Shown here: in pieces, positions 9,126 to 16,202 of the stretch
Layout of the letters: the number at the start of each line of letters is the position of its first letter
Numbering within the stretch: position 1 is the stretch's first letter
Source: Muribaculaceae bacterium
Lineage (GTDB): Bacteria > Bacteroidota > Bacteroidia > Bacteroidales > Muribaculaceae
Length of the DNA: 64,000 nucleotides
Assembly (NCBI GenBank): GCA_017548365.1
Contig: JAFZAC010000007.1
Coordinates: 1 to 64,000 of the forward strand
Direction of reading: 5' to 3'
Made by a program: the position numbers and the translations under genes
Notes under the pieces: generated by a model
What the model was told of the DNA's origin: nothing
The model's input: the letters and a program-made list of their open reading frames with translations, nothing else
Databases searched by the model: none

Positions 9126-9199
9126 TAAAAACGTCAATAAACAGTTGATAAAGCATTTAATGAGTTTAATTAGTAATCATTTTTAGAACATAATTTGAT

Positions 9200-10540
9200 A
9201 TGAAAAAATATTTTTTGATCACTGCTTTGGCGTTTTTTGCTCTCGCTGCCAACGCTCAAGATTTTGACACCGATCCAACATTAAGGGTTGACAACAACGA
9301 GAATGACGTGCACTTCACCATCGGCGCACGCATGATGGCCGACGCAGCCTACTATCATAGCGACTTCACTCCCCTGCAGAGCGGTGCAGCCATCACCGAT
9401 GCACGCATCCGCACTTCTATGACCTATAAGGACTGGTATTTCTATGCCGACTTTGGCTTTGGAAAAGGCAAATTCGCTCAGAAGAACATCTTCTTACAGT
9501 ACACAAAGAAGACCGAAAATGGCGATGCACATTCGGTTAAGGTGGGATACTACAACGACCCCGCTGGTACCATGGCACGTAACACCTCGCTCGGTAGTTA
9601 TCACTTCATTTCTCGTCCTGGTAGTTCCAACGCACTGGGCGAAGGCCGAGAGCTGGGTATCAGCTACAAGTACAATAGCGACAGATTCATGGCCTATCAG
9701 GGTGTATTCACCGAGAATGCCTACAACAAGATTGAGTCGGGCTTCAACGGTATAACTGTAGCAGGCCGCTATCTAGTGCGTCCCATCATTGATGACAACC
9801 AGACCCTCCACGTTGGTGTTAACGCTCGTTACGCACGCATTGGCGGTGGTGTGACTACCAACAATGTTCTCAAGAAAACACTCTATCTGGGACAGAGCCT
9901 TGAGACTTATGTTGATGAGGACGACCAATTCGTTTCTTGCGAACTCCCCTGGATTGACAACACTATCGACTTTGGAGCTGAGTTGCTTTACCACAACAAT
10001 CGCTTCTTCCTTCGCGGTGAGTATATGTACAAGCACACCAACAAGAAACGCGACAGCAACACCCTTTGGGAGGCCAGCAACAACAACATCGATACTTGGG
10101 GATCTTATGACTGGTGGCTTGCTGCCAACCCAATTCGCAGCGACAACTTCCACGGAGGTTATGTTGAGGCTGGTTTCCTCATCTTTGGAAGCCCCTACAA
10201 GTACAACCTCGGCGAAGGTCTCTTGGGCGGCCTCAACGGAAAAGCTCTTGAGGTAGTAGCACGTTACAACTACACCAACCTCAACGACGTGAACGAGGGC
10301 GAGTACTATGCCGTTGGTCGCAACCAGTACTATCCCAATGGTTATATGGAGGATTGGCCATACGCCAGCAGCAGCGTTGGCGGTGGTAAGGTTAACTCTT
10401 TCACTCTTGGTTTGAACTATTCGTTCAACAAGTATGTTCAAATCATGTTTGACTACACCTACCACAAACTCCAAAAGGACTTCTTGCCCTATGACAAGAA
10501 CTTCCATGTAGGACAGGCCCGCGTACAATTCACATTCTAA
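9200..10540 (+). CDS. Outer-membrane porin of the phosphate-selective (OprO/OprP-like) type
   Basis: The 446-residue protein has a Sec signal peptide (residues 1-19, cleaved near ANAQD). It then has alternating aromatic and polar residues typical of a beta-barrel, ending in a strand with C-terminal phenylalanine (ARVQFTF). The early segment (FTIGARMMADAAYY and TDARIRTSMTYKDWYFYADFGF) resembles phosphate-selective porins. As the last gene of the glp run, directly after the phosphodiesterase, it probably admits glycerol-3-phosphate or glycerophosphodiesters across the outer membrane. Family membership is seen in the sequence; substrate is inferred from context. A hairpin terminator follows at 10581. 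Confidence 0.8.
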   Translation: MKKYFLITALAFFALAANAQDFDTDPTLRVDNNENDVHFTIGARMMADAAYYHSDFTPLQSGAAITDARIRTSMTYKDWYFYADFGFGKGKFAQKNIFLQYTKKTENGDAHSVKVGYYNDPAGTMARNTSLGSYHFISRPGSSNALGEGRELGISYKYNSDRFMAYQGVFTENAYNKIESGFNGITVAGRYLVRPIIDDNQTLHVGVNARYARIGGGVTTNNVLKKTLYLGQSLETYVDEDDQFVSCELPWIDNTIDFGAELLYHNNRFFLRGEYMYKHTNKKRDSNTLWEASNNNIDTWGSYDWWLAANPIRSDNFHGGYVEAGFLIFGSPYKYNLGEGLLGGLNGKALEVVARYNYTNLNDVNEGEYYAVGRNQYYPNGYMEDWPYASSSVGGGKVNSFTLGLNYSFNKYVQIMFDYTYHKLQKDFLPYDKNFHVGQARVQFTF

Positions 10541-10580
10541 AATACGCACATATTCACCCACACTTGTGGGATAAAACAGA

Positions 10581-10612
10581 AAAGGCAAGCCATCGCGGTT
10601 TGCCTTTTCATT
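10581..10612 (+). terminator. Rho-independent-type terminator after the glp operon
   Basis: AAAGGCAAGCC (10581-10591) pairs with GGTTTGCCTTT (10597-10607), an 11-bp stem with one G-T pair and a 5-base loop. TTCATTTCTC follows. It separates the porin from recR. Confidence 0.7.
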
Positions 10613-10663
10613 TCTCTTGTATATTTTTCATGGCAAATAAAGCCTAACATGGCAAAAAAACAT

Positions 10664-10676
10664 TAACTTTGCAGTC
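10664..10676 (+). promoter_or_regulatory. Promoter abutting the recR start codon
   Basis: TAACTTTG lies at 10664-10671 and matches TAnnTTTG. The recR ATG is only five bases further on, so transcription would begin at or next to the start codon, giving a leaderless or near-leaderless message. No ribosome-binding site is visible. Confidence 0.5.
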
Positions 10677-11306
10677 ATGGAACAAGAATTTGCCTCTACA
10701 CTACTCGAAAACGCTGTAAGTGAGTTTGCTCAGTTGCCGGGCATAGGGCGCAAGACGGCGCTTAGGCTTGTGCTATACCTGCTCAAGCAGAACGAGGATG
10801 TAGCAACACGATTTGGCGAGAGCATTATCAAGCTGCGCAAGGAAATCCGATACTGCAACATGTGCCACAACATCAGCGAGAGTGAGACATGCCCTATTTG
10901 CTCAAACCCAAGCCGCGACCGCAGTACAGTGTGTGTGGTTGAGAATGTCAAAGATGTGATGAGCATCGAAAATACTGCTCAGCACCATGGTTTGTATCAT
11001 GTGCTGGGAGGACTCATCTCGCCTATGGACGGTATTGGACCACAGGACATTGAGATTGAAAGCCTTGTTGAGCGTGTGAAAAGCGGGGAAGTTAAAGAGG
11101 TAATTCTTGCTCTGAGCGCGACCATGGAAGGCGATACTACCAATTTCTACATTTATCGCCGCCTTGCACCCTACCCTGTCGTAAAAATCACTATCCTCGC
11201 ACGCGGTGTGAGCGTTGGTAACGAGATTGAATACACCGATGAACTAACATTGGGGCGTTCTATCCAGAACCGCACCCTCTTCAGCGACTCCTTCGCAAAG
11301 GAATAA
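10677..11306 (+). CDS. recR: Recombination mediator protein RecR
   Basis: RecR helps load RecA at gapped DNA in the RecFOR repair pathway. The 209-residue length is normal. An N-terminal helix-hairpin-helix region ([12 protein letters not shown]) is followed by a four-cysteine zinc finger (CNMCHN and CPIC, residues about 60-75). A Toprim domain follows ([15 protein letters not shown], then [12 protein letters not shown]), and then the Walker-B-like C-terminal region. The small ORF at 11327 follows after 20 bases and may be cotranscribed. Confidence 0.95.
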   Translation: MEQEFASTLLENAVSEFAQLPGIGRKTALRLVLYLLKQNEDVATRFGESIIKLRKEIRYCNMCHNISESETCPICSNPSRDRSTVCVVENVKDVMSIENTAQHHGLYHVLGGLISPMDGIGPQDIEIESLVERVKSGEVKEVILALSATMEGDTTNFYIYRRLAPYPVVKITILARGVSVGNEIEYTDELTLGRSIQNRTLFSDSFAKE

Positions 11307-11326
11307 TCACCACCCAGAGTATTATT

Positions 11327-11482
11327 ATGGCCGACAATTACGTTGAAAATCACTATAACGACTACCTGAAGGCAAAGGCTAAAAAAGAAGCAGCCCGCAA
11401 GCACCGCCAACATCAGTACCTTGAGGCCTACCGCAAGCGACTGGCACAGCAAAAGAAGGAGGAAGAAGAAACACAGAAATGA
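11327..11482 (+). CDS. Small hypothetical protein of 51 residues, highly charged helix
   Basis: This ORF starts with ATG at 11327 and encodes 51 residues beginning MADNYVENHYNDYLKAKAKK. Nearly all of the rest is Lys, Arg, Glu, Gln and Ala, suggesting one long charged helix. It sits 20 bases after recR in the same direction. I believe similar short ORFs beginning MADNY occur in other Bacteroidales, but this could not be checked. The function is unknown. It could be a nucleic-acid-associated protein, given the basic stretch; that is only a guess. Confidence 0.55.
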   Translation: MADNYVENHYNDYLKAKAKKEAARKHRQHQYLEAYRKRLAQQKKEEEETQK

Positions 11483-11499
11483 CCGATTACTGGCCTGTG

Positions 11500-12249
11500 T
11501 TATAATAAACGCTTATGTTTCCAGTAAAAATACAGTAGTGCCTTGATGTGCATACGTCCCAGTTTAGAGAATGGACTGCGACGGGTTGAGCGACGGTAGT
11601 CATGGATAATAGTATAGTTGCTTAGGCAGTGAATTTTCCATCCAGCTTTCTTGATTCGCATACACCAGTCGGCGTCCTCTGGACCATAGAAAATGTGCTC
11701 ATCGAGCATTCCCACCTTGTCCACCACTTTACGCCAGAACATCTGGCAGGCACCTATCACATAGACAGGTTCGATGACGCCATTTTCATCAGGCACATAA
11801 CGCATTTTATTACCTATACCAAGCACATTTCTCACCTTAATCATCAGCCCAGGATAGGGTTTGCAGCTATCTTGAGGGATGCCTTCTTTATCAACCAAAC
11901 GGCATGAACACAATCCCACATCGGAATGAGAGTCAAGATAATCGCTTATGGCATTGATGGCATCATCGTTGGCTTCAGTGTCGTTGTCAAGGAGCAGCAG
12001 CTTCTCGCCCCTTGCCACGGCAATGCCTTGGTTGCGCGCTGCTGCAACACCACGATTCTCACTGTTGAGAATGAGTTGCAACTGAGGATAGTTCTCACGC
12101 AAGAAAGGGAGTGTTCCATCGGTTGAATAGTTGTCGATAATAATCACCTCGCACGATGGGTCTTCAATGAACGTGCGCAACGACTCAAGACACCGAGTCA
12201 GGAAACCTAATCCATTATAGGTGATAATGATTATCGACAAACGCTTCAT
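11500..12249 (-). CDS. Family 2 glycosyltransferase
   Basis: The 249-residue protein is a GT-A fold transferase. The N-terminus has the nucleotide-sugar binding strand SIIIITYNG and the motif IIIDNYSTDGT. The metal-binding acidic motif LLLDNDTEA (about residues 92-100) follows. The middle segment FYGPEDADWCMRIKKAGW is typical of rhamnosyltransferase-like GT2 enzymes. No membrane segments are seen, so it likely acts at the inner face of the cytoplasmic membrane on a polysaccharide or lipid-linked sugar. It overlaps the radical SAM gene by one base (TGATG), so the two are translationally coupled and probably act in one pathway. The acceptor is not known. Confidence 0.85.
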   Translation of the reverse strand: MKRLSIIIITYNGLGFLTRCLESLRTFIEDPSCEVIIIDNYSTDGTLPFLRENYPQLQLILNSENRGVAAARNQGIAVARGEKLLLLDNDTEANDDAINAISDYLDSHSDVGLCSCRLVDKEGIPQDSCKPYPGLMIKVRNVLGIGNKMRYVPDENGVIEPVYVIGACQMFWRKVVDKVGMLDEHIFYGPEDADWCMRIKKAGWKIHCLSNYTIIHDYRRSTRRSPFSKLGRMHIKALLYFYWKHKRLL

Positions 12250-13691
12250 CAGCCAAATAATTTGATTTTCAATGCACGAGCAGCGTGAGCAAACTCACTC
12301 CAGCTAGTGAATCGCTTGAGCTGAGTAGCCATAAAGTTCCATGAAAGGAAATAGCTCAAATTATTCTTGAAGAGTATTTTCTCCATCTCACGCGAGGTAA
12401 TATTTGGAAGGTTCAGGATTGATTCGCGCTGTACATCGGTGGGAACATAGTCGTCTGTTGACAGCCAATTGTTCTCTTTGCAGAGCTTGTAGAACTCGGT
12501 ACCCGGGAATGGCGACACGATGTTAAACATTACCTGGTCAACCTTCAATTTCTTAGCTTCCTTAAGGGTGTGACGAAGAGTTTCCTTGGTTTCGAGAGGA
12601 CTGCTGCCAATGAGCACATTCAACTTCACAGGCACTTTATACTTCTTGAGCAAGTGTATCGCCTCATAAATTTGCTCGGTTGTGATGCCCTTGCGCACAT
12701 ACTTGAGTATCTCGTCATTGAACGACTCCACGCCTAGGTCCACATATTGGCATCCGCTCTCACCAAGCATCTTGGCTATGGGCTCGGTAATGGCATCGAC
12801 GCGTGCTTGGCAGCCCCATAGCATGCCATATTTTTTCATAATCTCACACATAAGGCGAGTGCGCTCCTCGTTCCAGATGAAGTTGTCGTCCATGAAGCCT
12901 ATTGCCTTATAGCCCTGCTCGTGAAGGAGTGCCATCTCTCGGTCAACACTCTCGGCAGTGCGATAAGAGATTGTGGGCTTGCGGCCTGTGAAACGCTTGT
13001 TCTCTATCTCGCGGGCAAATGTCAGAGAGCTAGGCACACAATAAATGCAGTGATATGGGCAGTTTCGAGAAGTGAATGCAGTTGTATAGCCTTTACGCTT
13101 GATTTTGGGATTGTAGTATCGGCGGTCGGCAATAAAGTGGCGCGCAGGCAGCGGTAGAGCGTCAAGATCTACAATGAGCGGTCTGAAACCGTTATTCACG
13201 ATCTTGCCATCGTTGTTCATCCATGAGATTCCCAGAATGTTGTTCAGTGGTTTTCCCTCGTCAAGGGCATGAAGCAGCTCCACGAGAGTAGCTTCAGGCT
13301 CACCTCGCACGATGATAATGTGATCGTTGACTAAGCATTTCTCAATGAAATAAGATGGTCCAGGTCCCAAGAGAATCACTCGTGAATCTTTGCGTATTCC
13401 CTGCAATATCTCTATCGCTTTGAGGTCGCTTTCGATAGAAAGGTTTACAGTCCAAATGCAATAGATGTCGCTGTTGTCAGCTTCAAGAAACTTGCGGAAA
13501 TCATCTTCTTTTTTATTATAGAAAACGAAATCCTGATAGGCCACTTCGCCCAGTTTCTCATTCTCCACCACTCCAATTGCGGTGAGCTCATATATGTTTG
13601 GCGCAAAATAAACGACTCTTGTGCATCCTGCCGAGCGCTCGGCAGGTCTCTCTCCATCAAGAACCGGTGGCACCAAAAAAGTTATCTTCAT
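12249..13691 (-). CDS. Radical SAM protein with N-terminal cobalamin-binding-like domain
   Basis: The 480-residue protein has an N-terminal Rossmann-like region of the B12-binding type (about 1-165, with VILLGPGPSYF and a following GEPE motif). A radical SAM core with the CxxxCxxC cluster motif (RNCPYHCIYC, about 200-209) follows. A GVES segment and a radical SAM-associated C-terminal helix region complete it. Such proteins carry out methylations or rearrangements, but the substrate cannot be told. The usual DxHxxG cobalamin-ligand motif is not obvious. The ATG at 13691 is preferred to an upstream TTG at 13715, because a TATTTTTG promoter element (13720-13713) would place the transcript start near 13706. 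It overlaps the downstream glycosyltransferase by one base. Confidence 0.8.
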   Translation of the reverse strand: MKITFLVPPVLDGERPAERSAGCTRVVYFAPNIYELTAIGVVENEKLGEVAYQDFVFYNKKEDDFRKFLEADNSDIYCIWTVNLSIESDLKAIEILQGIRKDSRVILLGPGPSYFIEKCLVNDHIIIVRGEPEATLVELLHALDEGKPLNNILGISWMNNDGKIVNNGFRPLIVDLDALPLPARHFIADRRYYNPKIKRKGYTTAFTSRNCPYHCIYCVPSSLTFAREIENKRFTGRKPTISYRTAESVDREMALLHEQGYKAIGFMDDNFIWNEERTRLMCEIMKKYGMLWGCQARVDAITEPIAKMLGESGCQYVDLGVESFNDEILKYVRKGITTEQIYEAIHLLKKYKVPVKLNVLIGSSPLETKETLRHTLKEAKKLKVDQVMFNIVSPFPGTEFYKLCKENNWLSTDDYVPTDVQRESILNLPNITSREMEKILFKNNLSYFLSWNFMATQLKRFTSWSEFAHAARALKIKLFG

Positions 13692-13844
13692 AGATTTATA
13701 GCCTGTTTTACCCAAAAATAATGTGCATTCTTTATATAAAACGATATTTTCGCAATTTTCTTACATCATTGTTTAAAACTTTTTTACATCCCGTCTTCCT
13801 GTTGATATAATTCTTGAAAAAACAATAAGGAACAAAAGCATTTT

Positions 13845-14336
13845 TTATGGCTCAGCAGCCATCGACACCTCGTTGTCATCGATGTTGGAATAGCGCTTTA
13901 CATGATGTGAATCAAGGAAGATCTCGCTCAACCTCCTTGACAGAGCAAGCAGTGTGTCGCGCCTGTTTTTCTCGGCAAGCTGACATTCCCACACCACCAG
14001 AACATGCCACCCCATCTTGTGAAGGATGTGATAGTTGCGCTCGTCACGCTCGCGGTTGCGCTTGAATTTAGCTGTCCAGAAATCAGAATTTGACAATGGC
14101 GCTCGATATTTGTCACAGTCTTCATGTGCATGCCAAAAACAGCCATTCACAAAAATCACTGTGCTATATTTTGTCAGCACTATGTCGGGGCGTCCCGGAA
14201 GCTGCTTTACATTGAGCCTGTAACGATAGCCCTGCTTCCAGAGCCATCGTCTCACAATCATCTCGGGCTTGGTATTCTTGCTCCTGATGCGGCTCATGCA
14301 GCGGTGACGCTGCTCGGGTGTCATCGTGTCGGCCAT
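13845..14336 (-). CDS. vsr: Very short patch repair endonuclease (Vsr)
   Basis: Vsr nicks DNA beside T:G mismatches that arise when 5-methylcytosine deaminates. The 163-residue protein has the whole family signature: MSRIRSKNTKPE near the N-terminus, PGRPD with catalytic Asp51, the IFVNGCFWHAH block with Cys66, His69 and His71, and VVWEC later. At the position of E. coli His64 there is Asn64. Vsr genes normally accompany a cytosine-5 methyltransferase; none is seen in this window, so this copy is an orphan locally. It lies 28 bases after the third ompH-like gene on the same strand and may be read with it. Confidence 0.9.
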   Translation of the reverse strand: MADTMTPEQRHRCMSRIRSKNTKPEMIVRRWLWKQGYRYRLNVKQLPGRPDIVLTKYSTVIFVNGCFWHAHEDCDKYRAPLSNSDFWTAKFKRNRERDERNYHILHKMGWHVLVVWECQLAEKNRRDTLLALSRRLSEIFLDSHHVKRYSNIDDNEVSMAAEP

Positions 14337-14364
14337 TTGTCAAGTGACGTCTATTTCACTGCTA

Positions 14365-14880
14365 TCAAATGCCCAGGATTTTTTTCACCGATGGAGTGAG
14401 ATCGATAGCTCCGCCCCCCACATACACAAGGGGAGTCTTTGACACATCCAATATATAGGTGTATCCTCCTGCATCGCCCACTTGCTTGATAGCGTCATTT
14501 ATCTTATCATAAATGGGCTTCTCAAGCTCATTTTTCTTTTCTATCAGAGCTGTCTGACTCTTGTCGAGAAAAGCCTCTATCTCACGATTGCCATCTTGAA
14601 TCTCTCTCACTCGACGGTCACGTATTGTTGCGGGGATATTTTCATTTCCTGCTATCGACTGATAGGAGGCATACTTGCTATTGAACTCCTGCTGCATTAG
14701 CTCATATTCTGTCTTATATTGCTGCGACAGTTTATCAAGGACTTCATTTGCAGCCTTTGTCTCAGGCATAAGTTCAAATATCGCTTGCACGTCGACTGTG
14801 GCTATCTTTACTTGAGCCACCAAAGTCAATGGCACCATCAATACAGCCAAAAGGATAAATCGTTTAATATTTCTTTTCAT
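14365..14880 (-). CDS. OmpH/Skp-family periplasmic chaperone, third paralogue
   Basis: The 171-residue protein has a signal peptide (residues 1-22, cleavage near LVAQ). The Skp-like body follows: a beta strand (KIATVDVQAIFELMP), then long charged helices (about 45-120), then the closing strand region GGYTYILDVSKTPLVYVGGG. Skp proteins hold unfolded outer-membrane proteins for the BAM machine. It is the last of three tandem paralogues after bamA, separated from the second by 173 bases containing a hairpin, so its expression may be partly independent. Confidence 0.85.
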   Translation of the reverse strand: MKRNIKRFILLAVLMVPLTLVAQVKIATVDVQAIFELMPETKAANEVLDKLSQQYKTEYELMQQEFNSKYASYQSIAGNENIPATIRDRRVREIQDGNREIEAFLDKSQTALIEKKNELEKPIYDKINDAIKQVGDAGGYTYILDVSKTPLVYVGGGAIDLTPSVKKILGI

Positions 14881-14989
14881 CGTAGTGTGAATAGTTTAAG
14901 TTATACCGCAAAGATAGTAAATAGTTTTTAGTTATCAGTTATCGGCGGCAAGTTTTTTTGAAAACCCGAATAAGTCATTCCACAACAAC

Positions 14990-15031
14990 AATTCAGCAGC
15001 TCAAAAGCACGAAGCTTCAAGCTGCTGAATT
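14990..15031. repeat. Perfect 12-base inverted repeat between two ompH genes
   Basis: AATTCAGCAGCT (14990-15001) pairs with AGCTGCTGAATT (15020-15031). The 18-base loop itself contains the palindrome GAAGCTTC. No clear T-run follows on either strand, so it could be a weak terminator or processing hairpin between the second and third ompH genes. Confidence 0.55.
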
Positions 15032-15053
15032 ATTAGTGATGTAAGTATTATAA

Positions 15054-15557
15054 TTATTTAATACCGAGTTTCTCTTTTACTTTGCCCGAAATGTCCTCAA
15101 TGTTGTTGCCCTTGTAAAGCAAACTGGCCGAATCGAGAATTCCTGCATAGCCACCCTCAGCTCCAACTGCCTGAATAGCATTCAATAGTTTTTGCTGAAT
15201 GGGTGCGAAAAGTGTCTCTTGCTGTTTCTGCAGGTCTTGCTGTGCTGTCTGCATGAATGTTTGATATCTGCCATAGAGGTCCTCAAACTCCTTCTGCTTT
15301 GCATCGAGAGTGGCTTGTGAAGCATTAGACTTTGCAAGCTCCTCATATTCATTCTGCTTCTTCTGCAGTTCTTCTTCTATTGGCTTTGCTTGAGCAGCAT
15401 ATTTTTCTTGAACTTGACTAAGAGTATTCTTTGCTGTTGTCATGTCGGGCATCACATTAAGGATCTCGGCAGGATTGATAACACCAAATTTAACAGTCTG
15501 CGCACTGAGGCACAGTGGGGCAGCCACGAGGACTGCGAGTAAGATTTTCTTAAACAT
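15054..15557 (-). CDS. OmpH/Skp-family periplasmic chaperone, second paralogue
   Basis: The 167-residue protein begins MFKKILLAVLVAAPLCLSAQ, a Sec signal peptide. A Skp core strand (FGVINPAEILNVMP), a coiled helical region rich in Lys, Glu and Gln (about 40-125), and a terminal strand with a KEKLGIK end follow. I chose the ATG at 15557 because the codon two triplets upstream is only TTG. It is the middle gene of the bamA-ompH-ompH-ompH series and is probably cotranscribed with it. Role: periplasmic holding chaperone for outer-membrane proteins, from family knowledge. Confidence 0.87.
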   Translation of the reverse strand: MFKKILLAVLVAAPLCLSAQTVKFGVINPAEILNVMPDMTTAKNTLSQVQEKYAAQAKPIEEELQKKQNEYEELAKSNASQATLDAKQKEFEDLYGRYQTFMQTAQQDLQKQQETLFAPIQQKLLNAIQAVGAEGGYAGILDSASLLYKGNNIEDISGKVKEKLGIK

Positions 15558-15598
15558 AATCAATTAATTGGTTATTTATTAAAGTTATTAATTTTCAA

Positions 15599-16114
15599 TT
15601 ATTTTGAGTAACCCAATTTCTCAAGAACCTGGTTACTTATGTCGATGTTGGGAGAAGCAAAGATAATGCTCTGAGATGAAGCCCGGTCAAAAATCACTTG
15701 TAGGCCTCTCTCCTCACTAACCTTCTTCACAGCAGCATAGATGTCGTCCTGAATGGGTTTCATGAGTGATTGACGTTTCTTGAACAATTCACCCTGGGGG
15801 CCAAAGTACTTGTAATTTAGCTGTGAAGCTTCTTTCTCTTTAGCAACAATCTCTTCCTCTTTTTTCTTCTTTTGGTCATCGGTGAGGAACACCATGTCGC
15901 TTTGATAGTTCTTATACATTGTATCGGCAGCTTTCTTCAATTCGTCAACCTCACGTTCCCATCGCTGCGAAACTTGATTCAATTGCTCATTGGCCATCTC
16001 ATAGGCCGGGATGTTCTTGAGGATATATTCCATATCAACAAGCGCAAACTTCTGTGCGCTGGCAGGTGCCATGCATGCCACCAATGCCACGATTAATAAT
16101 GCAAACTTTTTCAT
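15599..16114 (-). CDS. OmpH/Skp-family periplasmic chaperone, first paralogue
   Basis: The 171-residue protein has a signal peptide (MKKFALLIVALVACMAPASA, 1-20). The Skp strand QKFALVDMEYILKNIP and a long charged helix pair (about 40-125, including QKKKKEEEIVAKEKE) come next. The C-terminal strand carries VIFDRASSQSIIFASP. It is directly downstream of bamA, which is the usual place for ompH in Bacteroidales, and acts with BamA in outer-membrane protein assembly. Confidence 0.88.
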   Translation of the reverse strand: MKKFALLIVALVACMAPASAQKFALVDMEYILKNIPAYEMANEQLNQVSQRWEREVDELKKAADTMYKNYQSDMVFLTDDQKKKKEEEIVAKEKEASQLNYKYFGPQGELFKKRQSLMKPIQDDIYAAVKKVSEERGLQVIFDRASSQSIIFASPNIDISNQVLEKLGYSK

Positions 16115-16202
16115 CTTGTCATTTATCTATTTTTGTTAATATTTTGCTTGAATTTGACTAGCAATTAAGTTAAAAGTTTAATTTTTTCTCAACTCAAAAT
16201 TT

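Noticed and set aside
9773..10588. A 271-codon open frame antisense to the porin
   Set aside because: The porin frame has a signal peptide and barrel pattern; the antisense product has no recognisable motif and runs across the porin terminator.
13845..14336. Vsr as part of a restriction-modification or defence island
   Set aside because: No methylase, restriction enzyme or other defence gene lies next to it; the neighbours are outer-membrane assembly genes.
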